Below, piece after piece: positions 63,503 through 64,000 of a stretch of 64,000 bases of DNA. Within the stretch, counting starts at the first letter, position 1; every line of letters starts with the position of its first letter. A model generated the notes under the pieces. It did not search any database and was not told where the DNA came from. It was given only the letters and a program-made list of their open reading frames with translations. The DNA is from Halobellus captivus (lineage in GTDB: Archaea > Halobacteriota > Halobacteria > Halobacteriales > Haloferacaceae): positions 505,452 to 569,451 of the forward strand of contig NZ_VJXQ01000001.1 of NCBI RefSeq assembly GCF_007655485.1, written 5' to 3'. The translations under genes were made by a program, and so were the position numbers.

Positions 63503-64000
63503 ATGGAATCTACGCTTTCGATTATCACGTCGTCTATCCTCCCGATCTTCCTGATCTTGGGCGCCGGGTTCCTTTTGAACAGGTTCCAGGCGATCGATCC
63601 GGGTCCACTCAACACCCTCTCGCTGTTCGTGTTGACCCCCGCGCTCATCATCCACAGCATCACGCTCACGGAACTCGACGCGGACGCGCTGTTGAAGGTG
63701 ACGCTCGGCGTACTCGGGTTCGTCTCGTGTCTGCTCGTCGTCTCGCAACTGTACGGACGTGTCACCGGAAAGTCCGGGGCGGTGCAGAACACGTTCGTCC
63801 TCGTCGCCGTCTTCGGAAACACCGGCGCGCTGGGAATCCCGTTGGCGGACTTCGCGTACGGTGACATCGGTCGGCAGACGGCAGTGCTCTTCGCCGCGGT
63901 CCACGGGGCATTAGTGTTCACCATCGGCCTGTTGATCGCCCTACGATCCGGTCAGCAGTCGGGGTATGGAAACCTCAAACGGGTGTTTCGGTACCCGCTC
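63503..64000 (+). CDS. AEC-family (auxin efflux carrier-like) transporter, partial
   Basis: The first 166 codons of a polytopic transporter, cut by the window end. The start SIITSSILPIFLILGAGFLL, then FVLTPALIIHSITL, then FVLVAVFGNTGALGIPLA fits the AEC family, including the N-x-G-x-x-G-x-P segment of the crossover helix. Substrates in prokaryotes are often dicarboxylates such as malate. It is divergent from the UspA gene. Confidence 0.88.
   Translation, partial: MESTLSIITSSILPIFLILGAGFLLNRFQAIDPGPLNTLSLFVLTPALIIHSITLTELDADALLKVTLGVLGFVSCLLVVSQLYGRVTGKSGAVQNTFVLVAVFGNTGALGIPLADFAYGDIGRQTAVLFAAVHGALVFTIGLLIALRSGQQSGYGNLKRVFRYPL

Overview
The window is chromosomal DNA of a halophilic archaeon (class Halobacteria). 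The evidence is the high GC content with GTC/GAC/CGC-rich codons, very acidic proteins, leaderless-type promoters, and archaeal marker genes: archaeosortase A, diphthine synthase, eS1/uS15, Pcc1 and a halocyanin. I cannot name the genus from sequence alone. No rRNA gene or CRISPR array is present. One tRNA gene, tRNA-Ala(GGC), was found.

Layout. (1) 1-14948 is core chromosome: part of an aa3-type terminal oxidase locus (subunit I cut by the window start, subunit III at 7382), a DRG GTPase, archaeosortase A, diphthine synthase, a squalene/phytoene synthase, an archaetidylserine-synthase-like enzyme, a halocyanin, and the tight minus-strand operon rps15 - DHH protein - pcc1 - rps3ae. (2) 14949-15020 is tRNA-Ala(GGC). 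Its 3' end carries the left attachment site of a provirus of about 19.9 kb, which ends at a 15-bp direct repeat at 34872-34886. (3) 35079-43248 is core and accessory chromosome: a broken alcohol dehydrogenase beside attR, a GT87-type glycosyltransferase, a MetE-like enzyme, trpB, an AbrB-like gene, and molybdenum cofactor genes (mocA-like, moeA). (4) 43405-53734 is a complete aerobic CO dehydrogenase cluster (coxG-M-S-L, then maturation genes). CoxL carries the form I signature AYRCSFR. (5) 55442-64000 is a sugar-acid-like catabolic and uptake region: NAD-dependent epimerase, IclR regulator, RraA-like protein, 2-hydroxyacid dehydrogenase, glycerate 2-kinase, SDR, an orphan TRAP binding protein, UspA and an AEC transporter.

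The provirus looks like a temperate tailless icosahedral virus of the SH1/SNJ1 type (two single beta-barrel capsid proteins and a packaging ATPase). Its late block (17694-27628) is a run of overlapping genes. Next comes a lower-GC accessory island (27639-32074) with possible defence and recombination genes, then tandem phiH1-repressor-like genes divergent from an early operon that ends in a tyrosine integrase.

The most unusual observation is that the attachment core lies inside an open reading frame of the virus. In the integrated state the gene directly downstream of the integrase is cut in two. Joining attR to attL, as excision would, restores an uninterrupted 115-codon frame that ends in a four-cysteine zinc-finger motif and overlaps the next gene, a SWIM zinc-finger protein. 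Integration would therefore disconnect these two genes from the integrase operon, which suggests a built-in switch linking attachment-site topology to gene expression.
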